From assembly GCF_000699445.3 (NCBI RefSeq), contig NC_067196.1:77056364-77120363 (forward strand): a DNA stretch of 64,000 bases. Reading direction: 5' to 3'. The stretch comes from Schistosoma haematobium. Its lineage: Eukaryota > Platyhelminthes > Trematoda > Strigeidida > Schistosomatidae. The notes beneath the pieces are model-generated. The model made no database searches, was not told the DNA's origin, and saw nothing but the letters and a program-made list of their open reading frames with translations. The position numbers and the translations under genes are program-made. Numbering within the stretch: the stretch's first letter is position 1; every line of letters starts with the position of its first letter. Below are positions 25,083 through 38,100 of this stretch, in pieces.

Positions 25083-25425
25083 GATTGATATCATGAATGG
25101 ATCAATGTTAGACCACCATTGTAAACCTGTAATCACTAGACGGCTGTTTCGTCTTAGTATGGGACTTCTAAGCAGTGCACATTGACGATAATGTACCAAA
25201 AAGACTAGAACCCAAGACCTTCGGTTTTGCGCTAATGCTTAATCTCCAGACTACTGAACTGGCATCTAACGGTGTTAATATCTAATACCAACCAGTCCAC
25301 TATATTGCACCACTGTCTACCATTGTCTTCAATGAGTAACAGCCTCACAACAGATATATTTGATTTCCATAATTCGCGGCTTTCACTAGAACTCCAGGAA
25401 ATCCATTTTGAAACTGGTCATTAAA
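25083..25425 (-). mobile_element. SINE A copy, full length, mutated hammerhead
   Basis: Minus strand, with tail, ribozyme region, tRNA-like region and upstream block. CTGAGGA has become CTTAGAA, so the ribozyme is dead. It directly abuts an oppositely oriented SINE A fragment, forming a head-to-head pair. Confidence 0.8.
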
Positions 25426-25515
25426 GGTTAAGCAATCACGTGCGAGATTGAAGATTCTGGGTTCGAGTTGAGCGTGTGGGATCGTGGATGAGCACTTCTG
25501 CGGATTCCCAAACTG
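25426..25515 (+). mobile_element. SINE A fragment, right arm of an inverted pair
   Basis: AGGTTAAGCAATCACGTGCGAGA followed by a good B box (GGGTTCGAGTTGA) and GTGGGATCGTGGATGAGCAC. The copy stops inside the ribozyme. No target duplication was identified. Confidence 0.65.
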
Positions 25516-25852
25516 ATTACCAAGAGTTCTATAAAATTAATGGATCTTTAAGAAATTCTCACAACTGACTAATACATAATATAATGTTTCTTTTTTTCAG
25601 GATAAAAAATTATCATTGTGTTAGTCTAATAAATGATCTATAACGATAACTCATCTGATCGAAACTAAATGAAGTAACACTGGCAACAGTTATAATTTTT
25701 GTTGGTGTTGCTTGATTTAAGTGGTATTTCAGTATCTTATGTCATTCATTGATGTAAGTAGATTACTCCATTTATTTGAGCACTAACATGAATATTTTGT
25801 TTTTAGACTTTTGAATACTTAAGTAAGATTCAGTTTAAACCTACACTTCATA
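25516..25852. other. No recognised feature
   Basis: AT-rich; nothing identified. Confidence 0.4.
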
Positions 25853-25864
25853 AACATTGTTTCT

Positions 25865-26128
25865 GAAGGGAAAGGTACTGGGTTCGAGTCACGGAGTGAG
25901 CATCAACTCTGGGATGCAGGTACATCCAGCTGACGAGTCCCAAATGGGACGAAAATGAGAGTTCTGGATTCCACTGCTAGCCACTATCCATCTTTGCTTA
26001 AAAAGCTTGTGACTTAAGATTATATCGAGTCAATTCGCACAGGATGTACATATGCCAACATGAGACTGATCGAATGGAGTCCTAAATAACAATGGAAAGA
26101 TACAGGTAAAATAACACTAAATGAATTT
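25865..26128 (+). mobile_element. SINE B (Smα-like) with 12-bp TSD
   Basis: Single plus-strand copy that begins in the tRNA-like region just before the B box (ACTGGGTTCGAGTCACG). It then runs through the hammerhead and the 3' body, ending AACACTAAATGAATTT. Identical AACATTGTTTCT repeats flank it (25853-25864 and 26129-26140). This gives the natural 3' end of the family. Confidence 0.85.
25924..25969 (+). ncRNA. Smα-type hammerhead, stem III decayed
   Basis: ATCCAG, CTGACGA, a perfect GTCCC/GGGAC stem II with AAAT loop, GAAA, then ATGAGAGTT and CTGGAT. Core, stem I and stem II are intact. The family's CGCGCGTC stem III and cleavage segment has changed to ATGAGAGTT, which should impair cleavage. 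Confidence 0.75.
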
Positions 26129-26140
26129 AACATTGTTTCT

Positions 26141-26629
26141 AGTTATAAATTTTGTAATTATCATTAATTCATTTCAGTTATCTGTTACTAATTAATCAGT
26201 AAACTTAAAGCTAGACCTCACAGATTGAGAAATTTACTATATTTATTACTTTAAAAAAAACAAATGCGACCAAACTTAAATTACCGACATTATATCATCC
26301 GTAAATATTGTTTTAAAATTTGGAAATGCCTGACTAAATTAACTGTATAATAACATATAACATTAGATTTAGTAATGCATTTATGAATAGAAGTTATACA
26401 TAAACATAATACATTTAACCAATGGTCAAAACTAAACTGAAAGAAAGTTTGAGAGAAAGAGAGAGAACTATGTAATTGTAGTTTGTTTAAAGTAAGTAAT
26501 AAACTGTTGTATAAAATATATTACATGTAAAATTAATACGATTAAATGTTTAAGAATTGTTTAAAGTTATCTAATCACAAGATATCTTCAACCAGTTACT
26601 GGTGGAATGAAATTTCCAATTATCTTAGT
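26141..26629. other. No recognised feature
   Basis: AT-rich, with a short GA-rich run near 26440-26466. Confidence 0.4.
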
Positions 26630-27380
<751 letters not shown>

Positions 27381-27515
27381 TAGTAAAATCTCAGAGAATG
27401 AATTTGAAGTAAATCCAACGTTTCACCCGGTAATCTCGTCTAAGCTTTTTCAAGGAAATGTCAGATGGCCAGGCGAAACGGATTTACTTCAAATTCATTC
27501 TCTGTGATTTTACAA
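27381..27515. repeat. Family E inverted pair
   Basis: Left arm TAAAATCTCAGAGAATGAAT... to CCAACGTTTCACCCGG and right arm CCAGGCGAAACGGATTTACT... to TCTCTGTGATTTTA are inverted copies of about 45 bp with a 3-bp gap. The left arm, read on the minus strand, continues into the family E stem-loop (AAAGCTTAGACGAGATTACCGGGTGAAACG). Confidence 0.65.
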
Positions 27516-28499
27516 ATACATTCTTCGTCCTTAATGTCATACATGAACTCGGTGCTAAATTACTGTGAAACTGGATATCTTAGTGTTAATTCATTCAGCA
27601 ATGCGGATTTATAATAACATGAAGGGTCAGACTCAGGAATTTCAGATCAAGGCATGATTATGATACCTTTAACAACAAATTTCTAATCTGATGGTTGACA
27701 TGTTCAGTTACAGTCAATTTTGGATAAAATGAGATCTTAATGAAAACAGCTATCTAACAACTAATATACAGAGATAGAATTGTCCTCAGTGTATACTACT
27801 AACACTGATCCATTAGTCTTCTGACAAAGTAATATATATTTGTTTATTTAGGCAAACAAATCCTTAATTTATCAATAACGACTTGATTATATGTAAAATG
27901 TGACTCTAAGTAGTATGTGTTCTGAAATCAACTTAGCAATGTGATAAATGATTTCAAACTGAAATTTTAATGTAAGAAACATTGGAATGATGATATTGTG
28001 AGTTCATATGATGATCGAAGACAACAATCTTCAGTTCAGAAAATCTAAAATACATCCATTACAATAATGAGATAATTATTTATCCAAAACTAAAACAATC
28101 TAATGTTACTTCATGAGGAATTTAACAACCATCGCTTACCATGTTTATTAATATTCGGAGCAATCACTAAATCTATGGAGTATTTAATTTACTTCTAATC
28201 AGTTTTATGATCCATTATTCGTTTAAAGATTCCCATCATATTAAAAGACTAATATTTGAACGAAGAATATTCTTTTCAACGTATTCTCTTTAGGTTCTAC
28301 AATTATATATCCAAATTAATAATCTGAAAAATGGCTAGGTTAAGGGCAAAGTACATGGTTTAAAGTATGTGAATTTAGGATTGTTAAATAAAAGGCAATA
28401 AAATTGTTAACGTTGATATGACTCAGATAGAATGTTAACTTGAATCATCTTATATGTTAAGTGAAAATTTAAGATCAATGATCAGAATAAATATCGGAC
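27516..28499. other. No recognised feature
   Basis: AT-rich; may include distal 3' sequence of the PLE that follows, but no boundary can be seen. Confidence 0.35.
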
Positions 28500-28765
28500 A
28501 GATAGGATGAGAGAAATAATAGTGCAATTACAATTCGGTCAAATGTTTAGTGGAAGGTTATATTGTGTGAAAAATTAGTAAAACGTAATAAGGAGGGATA
28601 AGTGCGAAGTGAATGAATCATGAATAAGGGAGATTAATAATGATATTTAAACAATAAAACGAATAATAATAATGATAATACAAAGATCTGTGAATAAAGA
28701 TAACAGAAACTATTATGATTGACTACGAAAGTTCGTAGTTAAATTAGGTCATTCAATAGCTAAGA
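28500..28765 (-). other. Probable 3' untranslated region of the PLE fragment
   Basis: AT-rich sequence directly downstream (minus strand) of the PLE stop codon. Assigned by position only. Confidence 0.35.
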
Positions 28766-29140
28766 TTACCGTTGATTAATTGACCTTGATGTTAGCCATG
28801 AGAAGAGGAGTGGTTGAAGATATTTCTTCCGTACGCATAGCTCCGGTTTCTTCATCCGGATGGCTACTGCCTCAGCCGTTTGAAGGACTTTAAGTGTGAT
28901 AAGTTTTGGTAAAAAGTTATTGACCTTATAAATAATTGAAAAAGATTGGTTTATACTGGCACGATGACCAGCTTGTACTAAATGGGCCAATATTGAGCTG
29001 TTAACTTTCTTCATCAAACCTTTGTTTAGCCACGCTGGAAGGTGTTCACGATCACGAAAATGTAAATTCCTAGAACTTCGACCAATACAAATCGCTCCAC
29101 AGGAGCAGTCGAACTGATAAATACAAAATGAGGTGGTCAT
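28766..29140 (-). pseudogene. Penelope-like element, C-terminal GIY-YIG endonuclease domain
   Basis: An open frame of 124 codons corresponding to the C-terminal endonuclease of a Penelope-like retroelement. Seen near the N-end: CIYQFDCSCGAICIGRSSR (the YIG-equivalent being CIG), then an R..EHLPAWL block. These are followed by SSILAHLVQAGH, FSIIYKV and an EAVAIR..KPELC ending, all characteristic of the PLE GIY-YIG domain. The domain nicks target DNA for cDNA priming in this family. The upstream reverse transcriptase is missing, so this is a 5'-truncated insertion. The frame shown is uninterrupted. Confidence 0.85.
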
Positions 29141-29498
29141 CCATTATTGCTTATTTCGAACAACAAGAAAAAAATGTCATTAATATCATTGCCAACATCT
29201 AACTTGATAATAATAGATGAATTGAGTAATGAATGATTCATTTTAAGTGGTAGTGAATGGGAAATATACCCACTTGTTTATAACTTCTTATCAAAAAATT
29301 GTATCCTGTTTATAAGCAAAAGATGACAGTAATTTTTATATAAAGGTATATGTTACGAATAACGTCAAAAGAATGCATAAACTGTCAATATTTTGCAGAA
29401 ATCATTTAATGAATTAACTTTATAATGTATCAATAAAGATAGAGTGTGAGTTAAAAGTTTGTGTTCAACTTAGGTTATAACTGAATATTTTACTAATA
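29141..29498. other. No recognised feature
   Basis: AT-rich; nothing identified between the PLE and the LINE. Confidence 0.4.
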
Positions 29499-29499
29499 G

Positions 29500-30150
29500 T
29501 AGACAGTTCCCAGGAAATAGAACTCTTGATAGCGAAACTCTGGAAGATGTAGAATCCTTCACACACCTGGGAATCATCATCGATGAACAAGGAGGATCAG
29601 ATGCAGACGTAAAGGCGAGGATTGGCAAAGCAAGGACCGCATTCCTAAAGTTGAAGAACATATAGAACTCAAAACAACTTTCAACCAATATCAAAGTGAG
29701 AATCTTCAATACGAACGTCAAAACAGTCACTTCTACTGTTTGGAGCTGAAACTTGGAGAACTACAACAAACATCATCAAGAAGGTACAAGTACCTATAAA
29801 TAGTTGTCTACGCAAGATACTCAACATCCATTGGCCGGATACCATCAGCAACAGCCTTCTGTGGGAGAGAACAGACCAGCTTCCAGCTGAAAAAGAAATT
29901 AGGAAAAGACGATGGAAATGGATAGGACATACACTACGAAAATCATCAAGCTGCATCACGAGGCAATCCCTAACTTGGAATCCTGAAGGAAGGCGGAAAA
30001 GTGGAAGGTCAAAGAACACATTACGTTGGGAAATAGAAGCAGATATAAAAAGGATGAATAACAACCGGAAAGAACTTGAAAGGATTGCCCAGGACAGGGA
30101 TGGATGAAAAAATGCTGGTGAGTGGCCTGTGCTCCTTCCCGAGGAGTAAC
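29500..30150 (+). pseudogene. 5'-truncated LINE, C-terminal part of reverse transcriptase
   Basis: Same family region as the relic at 19650. It contains [47 protein letters not shown], a GAETWRTT block, [28 protein letters not shown] and [11 protein letters not shown]. It is broken by an in-frame TAG after KLKNI, a frameshift near 29730 (extra bases at CTTCTACTGTTTGG) and a stop near the C-terminus. The body is otherwise well kept and looks younger than the copy at 19650. Confidence 0.85.
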
Positions 30151-31990
30151 AGTTCCACTGATTATATTATCTTATAATTAATTCTTATTCAATTGCTATT
30201 CAAAAATGATTATCCACTACTGTAAGTGAATAAGAGACTGATATAACCTAGTTCGAATTGCAGTCAAAATAGGTAGCTTGTGGTATCATAACATATTACC
30301 AATTTACTCTTTGGATAGCGGAACCAGATGGTTTAAGATGCTTTTAAAGGTCACAACTGATGATCGACTCGTCTTTTATATTTTTTTAAAGATTTTAGGC
30401 AGTATATTCTGAGTTTTTTCATCATTACGGCTTTTAAATGATTTCTTTCGAAATTTTTTCAGTTTCTGATAGTTTTGTTGGGTGCTGACTATGACCTAAT
30501 ATAATTTTCTGTTTTGCTTTTTACTTAGTAACTGGTTACTATCATACTTTTACAGTTATAATTAAGTTATTCTTGTTTCCACGTTTTTTTTCATTTCCTC
30601 TTTATATCTGTGAACAAAGATATTTCATATGTCTAACCAATAAACATTTCTCATCTCATTATTCTTACATTTGACCATTATGTAATCATCTTGTAATACA
30701 TCGAATATCCGAATGTTTAATGATATATCCTCTTTCTACTTTTCCAATAGACTAATATATTTATCAAATCACTATAAATGTCATTATAAAGTTCAAAAGC
30801 ATTTTCTTTCGCTGAATCGTCTTTAATCCCTCTTCAATAGCACAATAGGTTACTGTCATTATTGGACAGACAAGTAACCCAAATATCGGTTAATTTGATT
30901 TTGTATAAATACTTATTATCAGTAATTTTACTCTATATTTTAGAACTGTATAGTTTCCATATCATACACTTATTTTATTAAAACCTATCTTAACAATCCT
31001 ATTACTGAAATTAACTGGGTCCGTAATTTAAAGCTAACTGATCCTGTGATCAAACAGTAAATGACTCATAATATTTCTAGATCTGTTCATTATTATTGAC
31101 CAGGTCTTCAAAAATTAAAGGCCTAATGATAAAGATAGATGATTCTGCAAAATATTCAGTATGTATACGGCGTATTCAATCAAGGTAATCAACTTATTTA
31201 TACAAAATCGCTTCGAGGCGATTCTGTATGACATTTCATGAGACGAACAGATTATTAATCCTGAATACAACAGATTGCCTCAAAAATCATCAGAGTTATA
31301 TATTATTGCTTATTTTATGTGTATTATTATGGTATTAATGTATACCGATAATAATATCAATCAACTTGAGGACCTGAACAATGTTCAGATATCACACATC
31401 CATGCATCAGAAAACTAGATAACACCTGTTTGTAAGCACTTTGGATTGGCTATGAATACGTTATTCATTGTATTAAATCTCATAGAAGTTGAAGTAAAGA
31501 ATGAACAAATGATCAGTCAACCAATCGATCTGAGGCACTGACAACTATTGTGCTTTGTCGAAACTTTTGCGATAAAAATATGTAAGCTGAATTTATACAT
31601 CCATAAAGAAACACTTAAAAAATCTTGTCTTACCCTGGCGACCTCATTTCTGTGAGATTATTATGTAAATCTTTATTCATATATTTTCAATAAAATTTAA
31701 TCGAAATTCTAATATCTTAGTTCTTGCTTCTGAGGTTTACTCAACTAGTTTATATTTACATAATCTGTATTCTGTTTCGAGAAGAAAAGTATTTTCTGTT
31801 TCCATACTGTCCTGGAATATTCGTATACAGTAAATCTATAAATAAATGAACGCTTAGATAATCTTAATTGTTTCGTATTATGTTCTCTTGATATTAATAT
31901 ATCTCCACATTTTAAAGCAGTTAATTATAGACGTTTCTGGTGTAAAGTATGTACACTTGTTTCGTTTTGATGATTAATACTATGGATTTA
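30151..31990. other. No recognised feature
   Basis: About 1.8 kb of AT-rich sequence with no recognised element. Confidence 0.45.
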
Positions 31991-31995
31991 GATTG

Positions 31996-32070
31996 TCGGC
32001 TGTTGAGTAAAATCCATGAAATAAATTAATTCATATTATTCTGTTACGGTATTTGTTCCTTCTTTCTTTA
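31996..32070 (+). repeat. PLE-end remnant with degenerate hammerhead-like core
   Basis: CTGTTGAGTAAAATCCATGAAATAAATTAATTCATATTATTCTG matches the PLE arm at 11219 in layout. The core is mutated (CTGTTGA). Confidence 0.45.
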
Positions 32071-32319
32071 AGTTTATAAATGAGAGAAACTACATGAATT
32101 TTTGTAGAAATAAATAAAACGAACTCTTCATTGCAGGACAAACTTAAACAGATTTCTGATGATTAACTCACAATTCACTGAATGTTTTAAATTGCTAGTG
32201 TTTAGAGACATAAGTTTTCGTACTATAATATTACGAAACTTTAATATCCTAGAAACAAGTTGATCGTTTTACTCAATTTTTTTCCCAACAGCGAAATCAA
32301 AATATTTTGTATATCATCA

Positions 32320-32615
32320 CCGAAATGAATCTTCCCATTGATGTTTAAGACTGCAGTTAATCAGTTTCTCATTGGTATATGTGCATACTGTGCGTATTGC
32401 CTCGGTACTTTCTTAATTCACAAACATTATAAGCAAAGATGGAGAGTGCCTAGTAGTAGTTAAGTGGATAATGCAATGAAGTTTGTAGCGAACGGTACTG
32501 AGTTCGAGTCCCAGAGTGAACATCAATTACGGGGTGCAGGTACATCCAGCTGACGAGTCCCAAATAGAATGAAACGCACATCCTGGATTCCACTGCTAGT
32601 CACTATCCATCTTAA
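32320..32615. mobile_element. SINE B inverted pair
   Basis: Left: minus-strand 3' body (about 32328-32455; TTCCCATTGATGTTTAAGACTGC through AAGCAAAGATGGAGAGTG). Right: plus-strand tRNA-like region, B box (GAGTTCGAGTCCC) and hammerhead (32456-32615). The junction falls at a GTGCCTAGTAGTAG sequence. No target duplication was recognised. Confidence 0.7.
32544..32588 (+). ncRNA. Smα-type hammerhead, stem II mutated
   Basis: ATCCAG, CTGACGA, GAAAC, ATC triplet and CTGGAT are intact. Stem II (GTCCC against GAAT) no longer forms a proper helix. Confidence 0.7.
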
Positions 32616-33234
32616 CTTAACGTTATTGCTTTGAAATATAATTACGAGTCATTATAAATTTGGTGAATTACATAATTCTGAAAATTTTTAATTTTCTTAT
32701 TACTATCACCATAGAAGAACATTTATAACCCAAAGCAACATACATATTCTTTTATAAGTTGTTCATACAACTAATAAATAATTTACTCTGTACAAAATCG
32801 TTCATTTAAGGTCATATCAAGTAATGTGTAACAAATTCTTATGCTTCACGTCGGGCTCACCAACTTTGTAGAGACTATTTTCCTCCATATCTGACTCGAA
32901 TAAATAGTATCCCATTAACTGAATATTCAATGCAGACTCAATCTCATTGTAGTACTATGAATTTACTAAAAATTATTCAAAAGCCTGAGTACCAGTTCTA
33001 CAGATAGCTTATTGTTAAAGATGAGTAAAATCCGCAAGCGTGCAGGAAGCAAGCACACAAGGAAACTAGTGAGAGTGTATATATATATGTGTGTGTGTGT
33101 TAAAAATCCCTATAAACTTATGAGTGTTAATTGGTTGTGCAGACATTATTGATTGTCTCAGTGTTACAACCAATAAGACATTGATGTAAAGACATGCGCT
33201 AAATCAGACTTACATATAATTTTACATAATGGAT
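32616..33234. other. No recognised feature; short dinucleotide run
   Basis: AT-rich, with a (TA)n(TG)n run at about 33078-33103. Confidence 0.45.
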
Positions 33235-33365
33235 TAAATGTCTTTTGATGGAGTTTTGTTCTCTGAGCTGGATGGTTTGGTCGTGGAGCTTTCATCGTTC
33301 TTCTTAACGACATCATCAGCACAAACTTCAGATAGAAGTCTAAATTACAACGAGTAGACAAATAA
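33235..33365 (-). mobile_element. Family D fragment
   Basis: Minus strand. Carries the family D 3' signature (TTGATGGAGTTTTGTTCTCTGAGCTGGATGGTTTGG on the plus strand) and the adjoining GGAGCTTTCATCGTTCTTCTTAACGACATCATCAGC. See the copies at 46101 and 50981. Confidence 0.65.
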
Positions 33366-33448
33366 AAAAAGTATTCGATTGAGGTTACTACAATATCATA
33401 ACTTTTTTTTAAAAAAGAAGAAAAAAAAAGGAAATTATTACTTTTTTA

Positions 33449-33682
33449 ATGGTTGAGATCATGAATCAGTTGAAGCTAGACCATCCTGGAAAACCTGGAA
33501 CCACTAGACGGCCGTGTCATCCTACTGTGAGACTCCCCAGCAGTGCGCATTCACGATCCCACCTCTCAAGATTCGCGCGCGAGCACTTAACTACTAGACC
33601 ACTGAGCTGGCCGGCATCCAACGGTGTTATTGTCTTCAACTAATCCACGAAATTGAGCTATACATTCACCACTGTCTTCATT
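33449..33682 (-). mobile_element. SINE A copy, mutated hammerhead
   Basis: Minus strand with tail, ribozyme region (CTGAGGA mutated to CTGGGGA, GAAA lost) and tRNA-like region (CGCGCGAGCACTTAACTACTAGACC on the plus strand). Confidence 0.75.
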
Positions 33683-34069
33683 CTTTTTCATTTTTCCATA
33701 GAAAAGATAAATTATTTTATGAGTGAAATGATATCACCGAATTATCATACTTGAGTTATTCTCTAATGATACAAACAAATTATTTTCAGATGAATAGAAC
33801 ATAATATTCATTGTAGTGTATATTATATACTTAAAATATAGATTTCTGATTCATTTTCTATAATCCCAATATGAAAACAAAAGTTAATCGTAAACTACAT
33901 TTAAAGAAATAAAATATTTATTTTTAAAAAATATGTCATACAAATTGACAATAGTGATACTTCTAATTATTCAACTGAAAACTTTACTATACATTTATTC
34001 AAATAAATCTAAGAAAATATCCATTTAGTTTCTTTTTTCAGAGAAGGGTTTTTTGTGGATATTATAGTA

Positions 34070-34920
34070 ATTTAATAGTTGAATTCATGAGTCAATTGAA
34101 AGTAGATGTGGGGCCGTTTTATTTGGTCGTTATTTAGATCGTATGATGTTTGTTGACGGGCTCTCCACTTTAGTGGCCCGTGATGTGACTCCAATTTGAT
34201 CGTATGAATGATCGTTATCAAAATATATGTGTCGCCTATCCTCGTATATAATCATGGACTTAAATCGCGTTAGCCAGCAACAGAATTAAATATTTCAAAT
34301 AACGAGAATGGACTTCTGAATACATATATTTTGTATATGAAGCGAATGGAATAGGGCAAAGCGAAACGACTGGCAATGGAGATGGCGGGTAAACCAACTC
34401 CTTTTTAGTTACGCACTAATCAATATTTATAGTCACGCAAAAATAAGTTACAGACATTTGATGAACGGTATAAGAAATGTAGTTAACAAAGTCAGAATGC
34501 GACTCAAGTAGAATGGATAGATTGGTTTGTCCGAAAGCTAGAATAGGGTATACGGGCTTAACATGTCAACCGACACTACATAGACCGCGATGAAAAGATT
34601 AGAAGCACTGGAAGGCTATTTCGTCCTATTGTGCGAATCCTCAGCAATGTGCATCCACGATAACGCCCCCCTCGGGATTCAAACTCAGGACTAATCGGTC
34701 TTGAGAGCGAACGCTTAACCCGTAGACCACTGAGCTGGCATCTAACGGTATAATTGTTTACATTCAACCAACCCACGAAATTGCGCCACCGTCCACAATT
34801 GTCATCAGTGAGTTACTATCTCACGACAGACTCGGTTAAACTCCTCTGGTCACGGTTTCTCACAAGAACTTCAGGAAATACCTCTTGGAGACCATCAGTA
34901 GGGAGTATATGATGATTATT
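34070..34920 (-). mobile_element. SINE A copy interrupted by a solo LTR
   Basis: The minus-strand SINE tail (34070-34106) and the remainder (34581-34920: ribozyme, tRNA-like region, upstream block) were separated by insertion of a 474-bp LTR. The ribozyme keeps CTGAGGA and GAAA but has lost the stem II closing pair. Confidence 0.8.
34107..34580. mobile_element. LTR-4 solo LTR with TSD TAGA
   Basis: 474 bp beginning TGTGGGGCCG and ending CACTACA, flanked by TAGA at 34103-34106 and 34581-34584. In other SINE A copies the site reads CTAGACC once, so the duplication is verified from within the window. No internal retrotransposon sequence is present, so it is a solo LTR. Family name not assigned. 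Confidence 0.8.
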
Positions 34921-35196
34921 AAAAAAATATATAAAAATCCATCTTATTTCATGAAATAATTTAAATTAAATACCTACATTTTAATATTCATTATATTATT
35001 AGTTTTGGTATAATTTACTTTTAAGTATTTGGTAACTATTATTGAAAATAAAATGTTAGAAATAAATGTTTATTTCATGCATAATGAACTCTGACAACTA
35101 AAATTAATGACGCAATTCATGCGAAAATTGTAAATGACCTCAACATTATTGTTTCATTTAATTTGATCAATACAATCATTCATTATTCAACTGACT

Positions 35197-35585
35197 TGTA
35201 ACGGTCCTTCTGTTGGGGTGATCCAGAAAACTTTTCGCAAATACCAAGAAAGGCTCAGAAAACACTAAGAAGCATTTTATCCAATCAGCGTTCGCTAGAA
35301 GTTTTAGTCAGAAATATCAAGAAAGTGAAAAGTCACCTGTAGAGTTTCTGATTGGTTGATTACTATACTGCTACTAGGTTGAGTAGCATTCCAAAATTTT
35401 CGGGAAACCTAAGAACATCTAAAATATTATAAAAACCCTATATTTTCTGCACTAAAATGAACCTTTGGAGTAAAGTGCTTCTCGCATATTTTGCGCCTTT
35501 TCTCTCGTGTTCAAGTCGCTGTGTAGTTCTAGCTTGGGGGTTACGAGGATAGCTTAGGAACTGAATATAGCGTTCAACTAGCAAG
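35197..35585 (+). mobile_element. Possible solo LTR (LTR-5)
   Basis: Less AT-rich block beginning TGTAACGGTCC. It has a TATA-like ATTATAAAAACCC near 35430 and possible GACT repeats at 35193-35196 and 35586-35589. Its 3' end (AGCAA) is not a canonical CA, so the call is tentative. Confidence 0.35.
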
Positions 35586-35683
35586 ACTTATCACCTTCAA
35601 ACTGGTATTAACTATTTTTAAAATGAACAAGTTACTATAAACCACTAAAACAAATTGGATAATGATAAACGAAAATGTACAAC

Positions 35684-35800
35684 TGTTATTCCCCGATAAG
35701 AATAATGAGTGGTAATTTTTGGGATTCATTTGTGGATCAATAATATACGTATATTTTACCGTATAATTATCAATTAGCTAAACTTTACTTATCGATTAAA
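35684..35800 (+). mobile_element. LTR-2 5' fragment
   Basis: TGTTATTCCCCGATAAGAATAATGAGTGG and the following bases match the first ~110 bp of the LTR at 59012, then homology fades. Confidence 0.6.
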
Positions 35801-36258
35801 TGTTTAAATATTTCAATGGCAGTAGATTGACTAACCGATTCAATGTTTAAAAAAACTTCCATGGCAATATCGATTATATACATATAATTGATATATATAT
35901 ACGTTTTGAATTGTGTTTGTGGGATCGCTCAATCCTGTCATGACTCGAAACGTATACAATAGTATACTTGAAATGACCTACAACACGGCACATCAATTAA
36001 AAAAATCGTACTTCAAACACAATCATCCTATGAGTGATAAACGACGGAGTGAACACTACATAATTAATTAACATTAACTGAAGGATATTAACGTGTACAG
36101 CAACAATTCTTAGGTCTATGGAAACCAGACAATAAAAAGAATATCAAAATGCAGTATAAAAGTCATCTACTAAATACAAAATATAAATAATAATAAGCAG
36201 ACAAATAGCTCAGGAAGTCTCAACCCTATAAATTCTCGTCTCGTTATATATGTAGTAT

Positions 36259-36561
36259 TGTAGTGAACATGAATACCAGTGAGGACAATCGAATGTGTAT
36301 GACACGAAATTACAGAGCATCTCAATAAAATCTGAGAATTATATAGTGAGTAGTTAATTTGCAAAATATCAATCCATCGTCTCAAACTTGACTGTTCCCT
36401 TTGCTAATATCAGTCCATTGTCTCAAATTTCATTGTTCATGCATCATCATATCGATTGCGTCCCGTTTCCTGTCTTCTCTTATTGATCTTCTACTGAAAT
36501 ACATTCTTTGCCTGACGATTGTTATATACTACTTATGTGGATATAAGTAACCCACACCACC
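36259..36561 (+). mobile_element. LTR-1 solo LTR with 4-bp TSD
   Basis: 303 bp, TGTAGTGAAC to CCACACCACC, with GTAT at 36255-36258 and 36562-36565. By eye only about one base in twenty differs from the copy at 10289. The 3' stem-loop reads ACTTATGTGGATATAAGT. Confidence 0.75.
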
Positions 36562-37009
36562 GTATGAGTACGGCTGTTAGACAAGCTGTAAATGTATACA
36601 TAAATAGTTTCTGAAACTATCCAAATATTAATAAGCTCTATTCAGAGAGAAGTTAATTTGGATAAACAAATTACTATTATTATTATTATTATCATTCGTC
36701 AAAAATATGTCTCAGTCTCAGTGAATTTACAAAACAGTTAGTGATTTGGTTTAGTGAACAAGAGGTCAAGGCAAAATTATTGTTCTTTAATATAAACGTC
36801 ATCTTTCTTATACAGAACAATAAAAAAAGACATATTCATTTACACAGATAACAAAGTTAATAAAAATCCTAATAAGTATTTCATATACTTTTGTTTAGTG
36901 TTTGGAAAATTTAAACAAGTAGAAGTAAGTCTGTTTTTAAAAAATGAAACAACATAATCTCTCAATTGGTTAGATGGTTGTTTTAGATAAAGCATAGTTT
37001 CATTAGTAT

Positions 37010-37200
37010 TGTGGTGTACACTACTTATGTCGACAGATATAAGTAGTATGTTGAACCTGTCAGAAGTGGGATGCCTGTCAAAAGAAAGTTGAGAAGATTG
37101 AACTGAAGAAAACAGAAAGAGGAATATAAAAAATATTTGGAAGAATCATGAAAGATATAAAGGACAAATAATGGTAGATGTGCAACTGAAGTATTTTATA
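37010..37200 (-). mobile_element. LTR-1 3' part
   Basis: The minus-strand terminus (TGTGGTGTACAC on the plus strand) and the stem-loop (ACTACTTATGTCGACAGATATAAGTAGT) are followed by diverging U3 sequence. The 5' end is not recognisable. Confidence 0.6.
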
Positions 37201-37951
37201 TATGGTATATATATTTAATGCAGACATCCTGTAGTATTATACTTAACGGTAAAATGGTTGCCTCCATTTTAGTGCTCATTCCCAACAGTACTACTGGGGT
37301 AAATAAGACATGTTTTTCAAAACTTTTGCAACAGATAAACCACTATCTTATTATATATATTTCGTAAGAATTAATTTGTCGATGAAAATGATTTGTATCA
37401 ACGTAAAGAACTAGATAAGGTCTACGTAGTACCTTTGAATACTTTAGTTACCTTTAAGCTATAAATTTACATCTAATGCATAGTGCTTAACTAACAATCA
37501 TCATAGGGTTGTATGTGTGCTCATCCAGTAAATGAAGTAAATAACTGTGCAAATGGTTTACTCCTTTCGTTTCTTACCGAGACATCAGATAGCATACTTC
37601 AAAGTAATATTCTCTTACGTTAACAATAAGTACAAAAATGACTTTTGTACTAAAATTGTAGACTAAAAGTGCCTGATAGAACTAAGTTTTAATGCATGTG
37701 CCATCTGATTAACAACTGTTTACAGCTAAAAAGTAACGAAATTTATGACACCTTTCAAATTCATGTGGTGTAACGTGTATTCTGTTGAAGACTTTTATAA
37801 ACGAAACAATATTTTGATAAATGCAGTGAAATAATATTGGCGACTATTTTGTTAGCCTTAACACATTTACCCACACAGTTCTATTCATATAAAATGTTAT
37901 TCAATTCATTTGCCTTTTGTGAACACGCACAAACACTGATCAACAAACATG

Positions 37952-38100
37952 TGCACTGCTAAGAAGCTTCACAATAGAATGAAACAGCCGTCTAGTGCTT
38001 CCAGGTTTCCCATGGTGGTCTAGCTTCAATTGACTCATGATCTCAACTATTAAAATTACTATAATATCCACAAAAATCCCTTCTGATATTAAACATATAA
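37952..38100 (+). mobile_element. SINE A 3' part starting at the ribozyme
   Basis: Starts at GTGCACTGCTAAGAAG, which is stem I of the hammerhead, and runs through the tail TTGACTCATGATCTCAACTATTAAAATTACTATAATATCCACAAAAATCCC. The core is mutated (CTAAGAA). The tail sequence beyond CAACTATTAAA is shared with the copy at 34070, defining the element's 3' end. Confidence 0.75.
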
